From positions 124,001-188,000 of the forward strand of contig CAVTPZ010000015.1 of assembly GCA_963736685.1 (NCBI GenBank): a stretch of 64,000 nucleotides of DNA. Direction: 5' to 3'. Under the pieces are notes generated by a model. It searched no databases, was not told where the DNA came from, and saw only the letters and a list, made by a program, of their open reading frames with translations. Each line of letters opens with the position of its first letter. Within the stretch, counting starts at the first letter, position 1. Origin of the DNA: DASUPK01 sp963736685. GTDB taxonomy: Bacteria; Actinomycetota; Thermoleophilia; Solirubrobacterales; 70-9. A program made the position numbers and the translations under genes. This document shows, in pieces, positions 1-8,106 of this stretch.

Positions 1-431
1 GTGCAGGGGACCTGGTCGGCAAGATCCTGATCGACACGACCAACCAGTTCGGGAGCTCAGAGATGCCCGCCGAGGGGCAGACAGGAGCGAGCTTCCATGC
101 GGCCAAGGTCGAGGGCGCGCTCTACACGAAGAGCTTCAACACCCTCACCTCGGCGTTCCAGGCCGAGGCCGCGTTCCGGCCCAAGGCCGACCGCATCGTG
201 CAGTGGGTCTGCGGTGACGACGCTGTCGCCAAGCAGGTCGTCATGGGCCTGATCGCCGACGCCGGGTACGCGCCCGTCGACGTCGGCACCAATGCGGATG
301 CCGGAGTGATGGAGGCCCCGCGCCGGGATGGAGCTGTCTACGGCGAGGAGTACCGGCCGGCGGATGCCGAGAAGGTCATCGAGGCGGTGAGGGCGGGGGA
401 GCAGATCCCGCCGACCCCCACCTACGACTGA
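1..431 (+). CDS. NADPH-dependent F420 reductase-like protein, C-terminal part
   Basis: The reading frame is open from the left edge (first full codon at 3) to a TGA at 429-431, so the start lies outside the window and 142 residues are visible. The segment KILIDTTN followed by KSFNTL matches the end of the Rossmann domain and the loop before the C-terminal helices in F420H2:NADP oxidoreductase-like proteins. That family moves hydride between F420 and NADP in the cytosol. The nucleotide-binding GxGxxG is off the edge, so cofactor choice cannot be judged. Other NAD(P)-binding-domain oxidoreductases with this fold are possible. Confidence 0.7.
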   Translation, partial: AGDLVGKILIDTTNQFGSSEMPAEGQTGASFHAAKVEGALYTKSFNTLTSAFQAEAAFRPKADRIVQWVCGDDAVAKQVVMGLIADAGYAPVDVGTNADAGVMEAPRRDGAVYGEEYRPADAEKVIEAVRAGEQIPPTPTYD

Positions 432-494
432 GCCGCTCCGCCCCCGTTCATCGCTTTCTGGGGCGGAATGCCGCGGACGAGATAGGGTGATCGG

Positions 495-1352
495 ATGGCC
501 GAGGGGCAAGGTGGCCATCCGACACAGGACCCTGATACTGCCGCCGAGCAGGAGTTGCGGGTTCGACACCGCCTGGGGCTCGAGTTCGGCTCGCGGCAGG
601 AATGGGACGACCCGAAGCTCGAGTGGCGCCGGTTGTTCTCCGAGGTATTCGGCACCTTCCTGCTTGTATTCGTCGCTGCCGGCGGGGGCCTCCTACACGC
701 ACAGGGGCAAATCAGCCTTGCCTCCGCGGTCGTCGCCCCCGGACTCATGGTGATGGCGATCATCCTTTTCATGGGCGCCGTCTCGGGCGCCCACCTGAAC
801 CCCGCCGTGTCGCTCGCGTTCGCCATGCGCGGCGACTTCCCATGGCGGCGCGTACCCGGCTACATCATCGTTCAGCTGCTCGGCGCCACCCTGGCGGCGC
901 TGTTCCTGCTCGCCGTGTTCGGCAATGTCGGGCACCTGGGCGCAACTCTCCCCGGTCCCGGCTACGCGGACTGGCAGGCCCTCCTGATGGAGACCGCGCT
1001 CACCGCGGGCCTCGTCAGCGTCATTCTCGGCACCGCCTCGGCCGCCCAGAACATCGGCGCGATCGCGGCGCTCGGCGTCGGCGGATACATCGCTCTCGCC
1101 GGCCTTTGGGCAGCTCCCGTCAGCGGAGTGTCAATGAACCCGGCTCGTTCGTTCGGGCCGGCACTCGTGAGCGGCGACTTTTCGAGCTATTGGGTCTACG
1201 TCATCGGGCCGCTCGCCGGTGCGCTGATCGCGGTTGGGTTTGCACACATCCTGCGGGGCCCGGGCGGCGATCCGGTCGCGCGGGCGGCTGGATCGGGCGT
1301 CCTTGAGAGGCTTGAAGAGAGGATGAAACCGGGCCGAGGACATCGAACCTAA
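495..1352 (+). CDS. MIP family aquaporin/glycerol channel
   Basis: A 285-residue membrane protein with the two hallmark NPA boxes of major intrinsic proteins, HLNPAVSLAF near residue 101 and SMNPARSFGPAL near residue 214, each on a half-helix between hydrophobic segments. These boxes form the pore constriction for water or small neutral solutes in the plasma membrane. The first 45 residues are charged and hydrophilic, longer than usual for the family; an internal start is possible but no better ATG precedes the first membrane helix. Arg after the second NPA is present, as in the selectivity filter of functional channels. It sits alone between the F420 reductase and a convergent gene block. 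Confidence 0.9.
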   Translation: MAEGQGGHPTQDPDTAAEQELRVRHRLGLEFGSRQEWDDPKLEWRRLFSEVFGTFLLVFVAAGGGLLHAQGQISLASAVVAPGLMVMAIILFMGAVSGAHLNPAVSLAFAMRGDFPWRRVPGYIIVQLLGATLAALFLLAVFGNVGHLGATLPGPGYADWQALLMETALTAGLVSVILGTASAAQNIGAIAALGVGGYIALAGLWAAPVSGVSMNPARSFGPALVSGDFSSYWVYVIGPLAGALIAVGFAHILRGPGGDPVARAAGSGVLERLEERMKPGRGHRT

Positions 1353-1367
1353 CCCCGAGCGGGGCCG

Positions 1368-1988
1368 CTACTTGACCAGCTGGAAGATGAAGTAGACGAT
1401 CACGACGAGGTTGACCAGCCAGGCGTTGGCGGTCAGCCAGTCGCGGATTCCCGGCATCGCCTCGCGGGCGCGGCGGCCCAGCAGCAGATAGGCCGTTATC
1501 GGCAAGGCCATGATGACGACGGTTGCGGTGACCACTGGCCATGCGTGCAACAGGCCGTCACGGCTGTTGTGAAGCCAGTGGACCGTCGAGATCACGGCGA
1601 CGATGTCAGTGGGCATCAGCAGGATGAGCAAGAAGCCGAGTTCGAAGGCGCGCAGCGGCTTGGCCTCCTGGAGGGCGCTCATCCACTTGGGGACCTTGGC
1701 ATCGCCACGGCCCAGAAACGTATGGACCGCGAGGAGCGCCAGCAGGCCGGCGACCACGTAGTCAGCGGTGCTGGGCCCCGACCCTGAGGGTGGGTTGATC
1801 CCGAGAACGTCGTAGAGCTTGAACCAGATCAGGACGCTCACAGCCGCGGCAACCGCGACCCCGGCCAGCATTGCGAACGAGTTCTTGACCGGCTCGTGGC
1901 TCGTGACCAGGAAGATCGCGGTCAGGATCTGGGGACCCATCACCATGATCAGGGCCAGTGGGAGGACTTGGAGCTGGGTCGAGTCCAT
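1368..1988 (-). CDS. GAP family (Sap/SfLAP-like) integral membrane protein
   Basis: About 206 residues with roughly six hydrophobic helices, starting MDSTQLQVLPLAL and ending in a hydrophobic FIFQLVK tail. The pattern resembles the GAP family (LysE-like fold; includes mycobacterial Sap, implicated in glycolipid export). I chose the ATG at 1988 because the longer frame would overlap the upstream channel gene and add a non-hydrophobic leader. It lies 8 bp downstream of the potassium-channel gene on the same strand, so the two are probably co-transcribed. The transported substrate cannot be inferred. Confidence 0.7.
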   Translation of the reverse strand: MDSTQLQVLPLALIMVMGPQILTAIFLVTSHEPVKNSFAMLAGVAVAAAVSVLIWFKLYDVLGINPPSGSGPSTADYVVAGLLALLAVHTFLGRGDAKVPKWMSALQEAKPLRAFELGFLLILLMPTDIVAVISTVHWLHNSRDGLLHAWPVVTATVVIMALPITAYLLLGRRAREAMPGIRDWLTANAWLVNLVVIVYFIFQLVK

Positions 1989-1996
1989 GTCGCGGG

Positions 1997-2740
1997 CTAG
2001 CTGGAGCCCTTCCGCTCGCGCGTCAGGAGTCCCGGGCGCCACAGGCTGACCAGCCCCGCAACGAGGGTGACCAGGAAGATCTGTCCCATCAGCATCTCGA
2101 GACCGGCGAACATCTTGCCCGGCTGCCCGGCCGGGACCAGGTTTCCATAGCCGGTGGTGGTCAGCGTGGTGAAGCTGAAGAAGAGGAAGTCGCCGCCCTT
2201 GACCGAGACGCCGGTGCCGAAGAACGGAGTTGGCTCCACTCGGTCCATCGCGGCGTAGAGGAAGCTGAAGAGCAGTCCGAGGATCGTGTAGACGCTGATG
2301 GCGCCCAGGATCGTGCGGAAGCCCACCTCGGTCTCCATCAGGACAGCCCGGAGGATCGCGCCCGCCGCGAGCAGCAGCAGGCTGACGATCACGAATGAGC
2401 TGGCGCCCAGCAGGTGGAGGTTGTCGGCCAGCTCGGCCAGTACCGCGAGCACGACCGCTGCGAGCGCGAGCAAGCCGGCTACGCGCACCACGGTCGGCCG
2501 GACCCCAGCCCCGGCGAGCCCGACGACACCGGCCAGCGCCGCGACCAGGGTGGTGAGCACCGCGGTCCAGCCGTGAAACGCCGTCAGCGAGCCGAGGGCG
2601 TAGGTGGCCAGCACCAGGAGCAGCACAAGCCCGAAGGCGTTCGCGACCCTCTCGGCGAACTGTCCCCAGCGCTCACCCCGCCGCCGCGAGAGTCCGAGCG
2701 GCCGCCTGCTGTCTTGCCCCTCGCGGGGATTTCCGGCCAC
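1997..2740 (-). CDS. Potassium channel family protein
   Basis: A 247-residue membrane protein with several N-terminal hydrophobic helices and a C-terminal pore module. The pore signature TTTGYGN near residue 196 is the K+ selectivity filter, preceded by the pore helix (FFSFTTL) and followed by a final membrane helix. There is no cytosolic RCK/TrkA domain, so gating must be through membrane or short terminal segments. It would conduct K+ across the plasma membrane. It is the middle gene of a reverse-strand block (exporter, channel, GAP protein). Confidence 0.85.
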   Translation of the reverse strand: MAGNPREGQDSRRPLGLSRRRGERWGQFAERVANAFGLVLLLVLATYALGSLTAFHGWTAVLTTLVAALAGVVGLAGAGVRPTVVRVAGLLALAAVVLAVLAELADNLHLLGASSFVIVSLLLLAAGAILRAVLMETEVGFRTILGAISVYTILGLLFSFLYAAMDRVEPTPFFGTGVSVKGGDFLFFSFTTLTTTGYGNLVPAGQPGKMFAGLEMLMGQIFLVTLVAGLVSLWRPGLLTRERKGSS

Positions 2741-2791
2741 TTCCGTCGGTTCGGGCCGCCCGGCGGGTTTCCTGCCGCTGGGCCGAACGGG

Positions 2792-4435
2792 TCAGGCAGG
2801 TTCGACGGAGGAGGTCGGCAGCCTTCTCGTGAACCAGAGGCAGAGCAGCGCAATGGCCGCGACGGCGCCGATGGAGACACGGAGGGCGTCGAGCTGGGCA
2901 TCGCCGTAGTCGGTCGCCACCGCCTCCGCCTGGCCCTGCGACAGGCCCTTCGAGAGCGCCTGCTGCTCGACCTGGGCGACCGGGACGATGTCGATGCCCT
3001 CCTCGGTGTTTGCGGCGATCGTCTGCTGCACCGAGGCGGGCACCTGCGGGTTGTCCGCGATCTTGTCGTTGAAGCCGTTGATCAGGTTGAGGATGAGGAT
3101 CGCGCCAATCAAAGCGGTGCCGAGTGAGGCCCCGAGGTTGAGGGCCGTGCCCTGCAGGCCGCCAGTCTCGCTGGCCTGGGAGGCGTCAGTGGACGACATG
3201 ATCACGTTGCCAAGCTGCGAGGCGAGGAACCCCCCGCCGGCGCCGACCAGGACCATGGCGATCTTGAACCCGGTGTCATTGAGCTTCACGTCGAGCGTGG
3301 CCAGCATCACGATGGCTCCCGCGCTGATCAGGATCAGGCCCCCCTGTGCGACCGTCCTCGGCGAGCGTCTGGTGGCGACCCCGGGACCGGCCATCGCGGC
3401 GACCAGCATCGCCAGGGAGAGGGGAAGCAGCCGCTTGCCAGTCTCGAAAGCGTCGAGCCCGACGACGACCTGCAGGTAGACCGGTACCACGAAGAAGAGC
3501 CCCATCAGCACCAGCTGCTGGCCCATCAGCGTCGTCAGGCCCGCGCGAAGCTGCGTGATCTTCAGGAGGGCTGTGTCAAGGAGCCGGTCGAGCCCCAGGC
3601 GATTCCGACGCTCCTCCCAGCTGACGAACCCAGCCAGAATTCCCAGTCCAGCCAGGACCATGAAGGGGACCACCGAGAAGCCGAGCGGGGTGATCTCGTT
3701 CCCGTTGATGGTCAGCGCCCCGAGCGGCTTCACGAATCCCCACTTGCTGCCCATCAGGATCCCGAAGACGGCCAGTCCGAGGCCGGCGGCGGAGAGCACC
3801 GACCCGACGATGTCCAGTTTGGGCGGGTGCTCGGCCTTCGGGGCCTGGGCGATCTGTCCCCGCACCAGGATGATCCCGATCACGATCACCGTCTCTCCGG
3901 CGAACACGAAGCGCCAGCTGGCGTTGGTCGTCACCCAGCCGCCGATCAGCGGGCCCGCCGCGACCGCGACCGCCGTGATGCCGCCGATCAGCGCGTAGGC
4001 GAGCGCCCGGTCCTTCCCCTCGTAGTTGGCGGCGGTCAGGGCCGCGATTCCGGGGATCACCATGATCGCCCCGAGGCCCTCGATCCCGGACCAGCCGACC
4101 AGCAGCACGGGCAGGCTCGGGCTGAGGGCCGTGGTCAGGGAGCCGACCCCGTAGACCGCAAGCCCGATCGCGAACATCCGGTTTCGGCCGTAGATGTCGC
4201 CGAGCTTGGCACCGGTGAGCATCAGGGCGGCCATCACCAGCGCGTACAGGGTGATCGCCGCCTGCACTCCCTGGATCGAGGTGTTGAGGTCGGCGGTGAT
4301 CTGGGAGATCGAGACGTTCATCACGCTCGTATCGAGCGTCATGACGAACTGGCCCGAGGCCAGGATGATGATCGGGATCCACTTGCGGATGCGTGGCTGG
4401 GTCGAGTTCACGGTCGAAGGGTGACGCTGGCTCAT
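2792..4435 (-). CDS. MFS transporter, DHA2 (EmrB/QacA-like) drug exporter
   Basis: 547 residues with about 14 hydrophobic helices, the size and layout of DHA2 proton-driven multidrug exporters. The N-terminal helix carries the family-typical LDTSVMNVS (motif D1), and the loop after helix 2 has the MFS motif A form AKLGDIYGRNR. An external or periplasmic loop of about 70 residues precedes the last helix and is rich in Gln and Glu. It starts 26 bp from the divergent coiled-coil gene and heads the reverse block with the K+ channel. No regulator gene is adjacent. Substrate unknown. Confidence 0.88.
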   Translation of the reverse strand: MSQRHPSTVNSTQPRIRKWIPIIILASGQFVMTLDTSVMNVSISQITADLNTSIQGVQAAITLYALVMAALMLTGAKLGDIYGRNRMFAIGLAVYGVGSLTTALSPSLPVLLVGWSGIEGLGAIMVIPGIAALTAANYEGKDRALAYALIGGITAVAVAAGPLIGGWVTTNASWRFVFAGETVIVIGIILVRGQIAQAPKAEHPPKLDIVGSVLSAAGLGLAVFGILMGSKWGFVKPLGALTINGNEITPLGFSVVPFMVLAGLGILAGFVSWEERRNRLGLDRLLDTALLKITQLRAGLTTLMGQQLVLMGLFFVVPVYLQVVVGLDAFETGKRLLPLSLAMLVAAMAGPGVATRRSPRTVAQGGLILISAGAIVMLATLDVKLNDTGFKIAMVLVGAGGGFLASQLGNVIMSSTDASQASETGGLQGTALNLGASLGTALIGAILILNLINGFNDKIADNPQVPASVQQTIAANTEEGIDIVPVAQVEQQALSKGLSQGQAEAVATDYGDAQLDALRVSIGAVAAIALLCLWFTRRLPTSSVEPA

Positions 4436-4461
4436 CCCATGCCCACTAGGCTTTCTACAGG

Positions 4462-4950
4462 ATGAGCTCCGAAGGACACGTAGACGATCTCGCGGCCCAG
4501 GCGGCGGAGGCGGTCCGCAGGGTGATCGGCGAGGCGCAGGACCGCGCTGCTGAGATCCTGCGCGAGGCCGAGGCGAAGGCGGAGAGCATCCGCGAGCAGG
4601 CGAGGACCGAGGCCGGGCAGATCCGCGAGCGGGCCGAGGCCGACGCGCGCGGCCAGATCGAAGCCGCTAAGCGCGCCCTGGACGAGCTCGGCGGCACGCT
4701 GGTCGCAGCGGCGACCGAGGCGCTCCCCAAGTCCGAGACCGAGCCGGAGCCCGAGAGCCCCGGCGCTCCCGAGGCCCCGATCTCCCCTCCCGCCTCCAAC
4801 GGCGACGATGCGGCCGAGCGGCTGGTGGCGATGAGGCTTGCGGTTGCTGGCAGCGATCGCGCCGCGATCGAGACGGAGCTCGCCGAGAAGTTCGGCGCCT
4901 CCGACAGGACGGCGCTGATCGACGACGTGCTCAGCCGCGCCGCGCACTGA
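4462..4950 (+). CDS. Coiled-coil protein, DivIVA/ATP-synthase-b-like
   Basis: 162 residues, strongly charged. Residues 8-75 form an uninterrupted Ala/Glu/Arg/Lys heptad pattern (QAQDR..EILREAEAKAE style) resembling the stalk coiled coils of DivIVA or ATP synthase b/E subunits. A Pro/Glu-rich linker follows, then a short predicted helical C-terminus (residues 110-162). No membrane segment is seen. The gene is divergent from the DHA2 exporter. I do not recognise a specific family; a scaffold or polar-growth role would be guesswork. Confidence 0.65.
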   Translation: MSSEGHVDDLAAQAAEAVRRVIGEAQDRAAEILREAEAKAESIREQARTEAGQIRERAEADARGQIEAAKRALDELGGTLVAAATEALPKSETEPEPESPGAPEAPISPPASNGDDAAERLVAMRLAVAGSDRAAIETELAEKFGASDRTALIDDVLSRAAH

Positions 4951-5010
4951 GCACTGGTCATACTGCGTTAGTCCGAAAGCTGCTTCGACTCAATCATTGG
5001 AGGACCCTGG

Positions 5011-5403
5011 ATGGTTCTTGCTGACTTCACGTTTGGCCAGGCGCTGCTCACAGTCCTGGAGATCTTCGTGTTCGCCGCGTGGCTGATGGTGCTCTTCACC
5101 GTAATCAGCGACCTGTTCCGCGATCACGGGATGTCCGGCTGGGGCAAGGCCGCCTGGATCATCTTCCTGATCTTCGTGCCGTTCCTCGGCACCCTCATCT
5201 ACCTGATCGCTCGCGGTCATGGCATGCGTGATCGCGCGTTGGCCCAGCAGGCGGAGGCTCAGAAGCAGTTCGACACCTACGTCAAGCAGACGGCGGGCGA
5301 CGGCTCCGCGGCTGACGAGCTCACCAAGCTGTCAGCCCTCCACGACCAGAAGAAGCTTTCGGACGAGGAGTTCGAGAAGGCGAAGGCCAAGATCGTCGCC
5401 TAG
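5011..5403 (+). CDS. PLDc_N plus SHOCT domain membrane protein
   Basis: 130 residues. Two hydrophobic helices at about 10-32 and 47-66, separated by SDLFRDHGMSGWGKAAW, match the PLDc_N (phospholipase D N-terminal-like) module. The C-terminus ELTKLSALHDQKKLSDEEF is a SHOCT domain, a short motif often at the end of membrane proteins and thought to mediate oligomerisation. The start has an upstream GGAGG-type site (ATTGGAGGACCCTGGATG). It ends tail-to-tail with the next gene: the stop TAG bases 5401-5402 are shared in a CTAG palindrome. Confidence 0.85.
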   Translation: MVLADFTFGQALLTVLEIFVFAAWLMVLFTVISDLFRDHGMSGWGKAAWIIFLIFVPFLGTLIYLIARGHGMRDRALAQQAEAQKQFDTYVKQTAGDGSAADELTKLSALHDQKKLSDEEFEKAKAKIVA

Positions 5404-6419
5404 GCAGTGGCGGCCGCCGGTTCCTGGCGCAGCAGGCTGATGTAGGCGACTGCGCCGGGGATCGTCGGCAGCCAGAACGAAAAGGCTCGATAGGAGAGGA
5501 CGGCCACGATCGCCAGGCCGCCGGGGACACCGAAGGCGATCAGGGATCCGATCATGCCGCCCTCCACACCGCCGATGCCGCCTGGGAGCGGCAGCAGGTT
5601 GGCGGTCATCCCGACGAAATAGGAGGCGACGATCACGCCGAACGGCGGCGGTGTGCCGAACGCGTGCATGCACGCCCAGAGCACGGCGATGTCGAATCCC
5701 CACCAGCCGGTCGCCCAGACTCCGTTCATCGGCCCCTCCCGGAGGAGTGCGATCGCGCCACGCACGCCGCCGGCGAGCGTGTCAGGGACCGTCGCGAGCG
5801 CGGCACGCCAGCGCTCTCGGCGGTTCGGGTTGCGCAGTCGCTTGGTGGTCTCGTGGAGCTCGCCGCCGAAATAGCCGATCAGAAGCGAGGCGACGATGAT
5901 CAGGCCGGCGACGACGGCAGGGATCAGGGTGAAGGCCAGCGGGCTGGGCCCAGAAAGGATCCCGGTCCGCAGGCCGAGCCCGGTCAGCAGAACCGCCCCC
6001 ATATACACCGCGTAGAGCAGCACCAGCAACGTCGCCATCCGGAGCGCTACGAACGGAGCCGACATCCCGTCCCGCCGCAGGGCCCAAGCGGTCAGCGCGA
6101 TCCCGCCGATTCCGCCCGCAGCCAGCAATCTGGTGGCGGCCAGGCTCGCGAGAGTGATCCGGTAGCTCTGCGCCCAGCCGATCCCGGCCTCATGCCCGAT
6201 CACCCCGCGAAAGAGCGCGACGTAACAGAAGAAGGAGGCGATCTCGAGGAACAGCCCCGCTGTCAGCCATCCGGGCTCGCCTTTGTCCAGCCTCCGCCAG
6301 GTGTCGCCCAGCCCGGCGATGTTGGGCAGCACGATGTAGAGGGCGCCCAGGGAGACCGCAGCGAATGCGAGGCCGATCAGCAGCTGTTTTCTGGTTAGGC
6401 CTCTGGGTTCTTCGTTCAT
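5400..6419 (-). CDS. UPF0104/lysylphosphatidylglycerol synthase-TM family protein
   Basis: 339 residues, about eight hydrophobic helices. The signature LPLPGGIGGVEGGM near residue 280 is the LPxPGGxGxxE box found in the membrane half of MprF/LPG synthases and in stand-alone YbhN/UPF0104 proteins. No soluble aminoacyl-transferase domain is present, so it is more likely a lipid flippase or transport protein than a synthase. The start ATG overlaps the stop of the upstream VOC gene by 4 bp (ATGA), implying translational coupling. Confidence 0.85.
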   Translation of the reverse strand: MNEEPRGLTRKQLLIGLAFAAVSLGALYIVLPNIAGLGDTWRRLDKGEPGWLTAGLFLEIASFFCYVALFRGVIGHEAGIGWAQSYRITLASLAATRLLAAGGIGGIALTAWALRRDGMSAPFVALRMATLLVLLYAVYMGAVLLTGLGLRTGILSGPSPLAFTLIPAVVAGLIIVASLLIGYFGGELHETTKRLRNPNRRERWRAALATVPDTLAGGVRGAIALLREGPMNGVWATGWWGFDIAVLWACMHAFGTPPPFGVIVASYFVGMTANLLPLPGGIGGVEGGMIGSLIAFGVPGGLAIVAVLSYRAFSFWLPTIPGAVAYISLLRQEPAAATA

Positions 6420-6859
6420 CCGCCGCGAAACGTCCCGGGGGCGCCTCCTGCGCGGGCGCCCTGCGTGTACTCGCCCATGTCCTGGCTCCAGAACTCGACC
6501 ACGTTGCCGTCCGGGTCCATGATGTAGATCGCCCGGCCCGGCCCGAGCTGGATCGGCCCCTCCACCTCCGCGCCGGCGCGCTCGATGCGCTCCTTCAGGC
6601 CGTCGATCTCCTCGTCTCCGACGTTGAAGGCGTAGTGGACGTGGGAGCCGCCCCGCCCGCCGGCCAGGCCGACCTGCTCCGTCCAGAGCCCGAGGCGCGC
6701 GGTGTCGCCGACGAGATACCAGTAGCGACCCTCCGCGCCCTCGCCGAAGAGCGTCTCCTCGAAGCCGAGCACGTCGCGATAGAAGCGCCGGGCCGCCTCC
6801 AGGTCGTACACCTCGAGGACGAGCTCCGAGATCCCGCTGACCGGCGGCCTCCCGTTCAT
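6416..6859 (-). CDS. VOC family (glyoxalase/dioxygenase-like) protein
   Basis: 147 residues forming two beta-alpha-beta-beta-beta repeats. The N-terminal repeat starts ISELVLEVYDLEAARRFY, typical of vicinal-oxygen-chelate enzymes. Candidate metal ligands include the His in SHVHYAF and the Glu in PDGNVVEFW. The family includes glyoxalase I, fosfomycin resistance proteins and extradiol dioxygenases; substrate cannot be assigned. It is coupled by a 4-bp overlap to the UPF0104 gene downstream and is divergent from the MFS gene. Confidence 0.85.
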   Translation of the reverse strand: MNGRPPVSGISELVLEVYDLEAARRFYRDVLGFEETLFGEGAEGRYWYLVGDTARLGLWTEQVGLAGGRGGSHVHYAFNVGDEEIDGLKERIERAGAEVEGPIQLGPGRAIYIMDPDGNVVEFWSQDMGEYTQGARAGGAPGTFRGG

Positions 6860-6885
6860 TGGAGCCGAGCTTAACCTGGCTCCGG

Positions 6886-8106
6886 ATGGTTCCCGAGTCC
6901 TACAGGCGAGTGCTCGGCGCCGCGGGGGTCAAGCAACCTCTGCTCGGCGTCATCATCGGGCGGCTCTCGATCGCGGCGGAGCCGCTCTCGACGGTGCTGC
7001 TCGTACACGGCTCAACCGGCTCGTTTGCGGCGGCGGGGGCCGTGATGGCCGCCTACTCCATTGCGGCGGCGATCTCCCTGCCGGTCCAGGGCCGGGTGAT
7101 GGACCGGATCGGACAGACGCGTGTGATTCTGACGACCACGGCCCTCACCGCGGTGGGGTTCACGGGGTTGATCGTGCTCGCGCACGGCGGGGCATCGGTT
7201 GCCGTGCTGTGTGCCGCCGGCGCCTTCGCCGGACTTGGCACCATCCCGACGGGCACGGCCATGCGGACGCTCTGGTCGGATCTCGTCCCCCAGAGCGAGC
7301 TCCGGCAGGCCGCGTTCGCGCTGGACGCTGTTGCGATCGACGTCGCATTCATCGCTGGACCTCTGATTGCCGCGGGTGTGATCGCCGTTGCCTCGCCGAC
7401 GGCATCGCTGTCGGTCTGCATCGCCCTGTCGCTGCTGGGGTCCACCGTGTTCGCTTCCTCACACGCATCACGGACATGGCGGGGCGCGCCGGCCGAGCAC
7501 CGGCGGACTGGGCCGTTGCGATCGGCGGCCGTCTGGGTGCTGATGGGCGGGGCCCTCGGCGTCGGGATTGCGGTGGGCGCAGCCGAGCTGGCGATCACGG
7601 CGTTCGCGTCCGCGCACGGTGCCGCGGAGCTGGGCGGAACGCTGATCGCCGTGCAGGCCGTGGCCAGCACCGCCGGAGGGCTCTGGTACGGCGCGCGCAA
7701 CTGGCAGAGCCCGCCCGGGGAGCGGCTCCCGGGGGTAGCCCTCGTCTTCGCACTCAGCTTTGCTCCCCTCGTCGCCGTCCCCTCACTCGGGGCTGCCTTT
7801 CCGCTGATGGCGCTCAGTGGACTCGCACTGGCGCCGGCCATTTCACTGATCTACCTGCTGCTCGACTCGCTGGCGCCCGTCGGCACGGCGGCTGAGGCCA
7901 CCGGGTGGGTGCTGACGGCGATCGTCGGGGGCGCCGCGTTCGGGAACGCTGTGGCCGGCGTCGCCGTGACCGAGGCGAGCCCCAATGCGGGTCTGGCCGT
8001 CGCCCTGGCTGGTGGTCTGGTGACGCTGGGGGCGACCTGGCTCGGCCGCCGCCATCTCACCCTGCCCGAGCGGGGAACGTCCGTTCGGCTCCTATCATCG
8101 ACGTAG
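6886..8106 (+). CDS. MFS transporter
   Basis: 406 residues with about 12 hydrophobic helices. Loop 2-3 carries GRVMDRIGQTR, an MFS motif A variant. I chose the ATG at 6886 (MVPESYRR) rather than the in-frame TTG at 6859, because the TTG would overlap the start codon of the divergent VOC gene. The stop overlaps the uvrA start by one base (TAGTG), so uvrA may be translationally linked. Substrate unknown. Confidence 0.82.
   Translation: MVPESYRRVLGAAGVKQPLLGVIIGRLSIAAEPLSTVLLVHGSTGSFAAAGAVMAAYSIAAAISLPVQGRVMDRIGQTRVILTTTALTAVGFTGLIVLAHGGASVAVLCAAGAFAGLGTIPTGTAMRTLWSDLVPQSELRQAAFALDAVAIDVAFIAGPLIAAGVIAVASPTASLSVCIALSLLGSTVFASSHASRTWRGAPAEHRRTGPLRSAAVWVLMGGALGVGIAVGAAELAITAFASAHGAAELGGTLIAVQAVASTAGGLWYGARNWQSPPGERLPGVALVFALSFAPLVAVPSLGAAFPLMALSGLALAPAISLIYLLLDSLAPVGTAAEATGWVLTAIVGGAAFGNAVAGVAVTEASPNAGLAVALAGGLVTLGATWLGRRHLTLPERGTSVRLLSST

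Noticed and set aside
437..467. Hairpin TCCGCCCC/GGGGCGGA after the first gene
   Set aside because: Loop of about 15 bases and no T-run; too weak to call a terminator.
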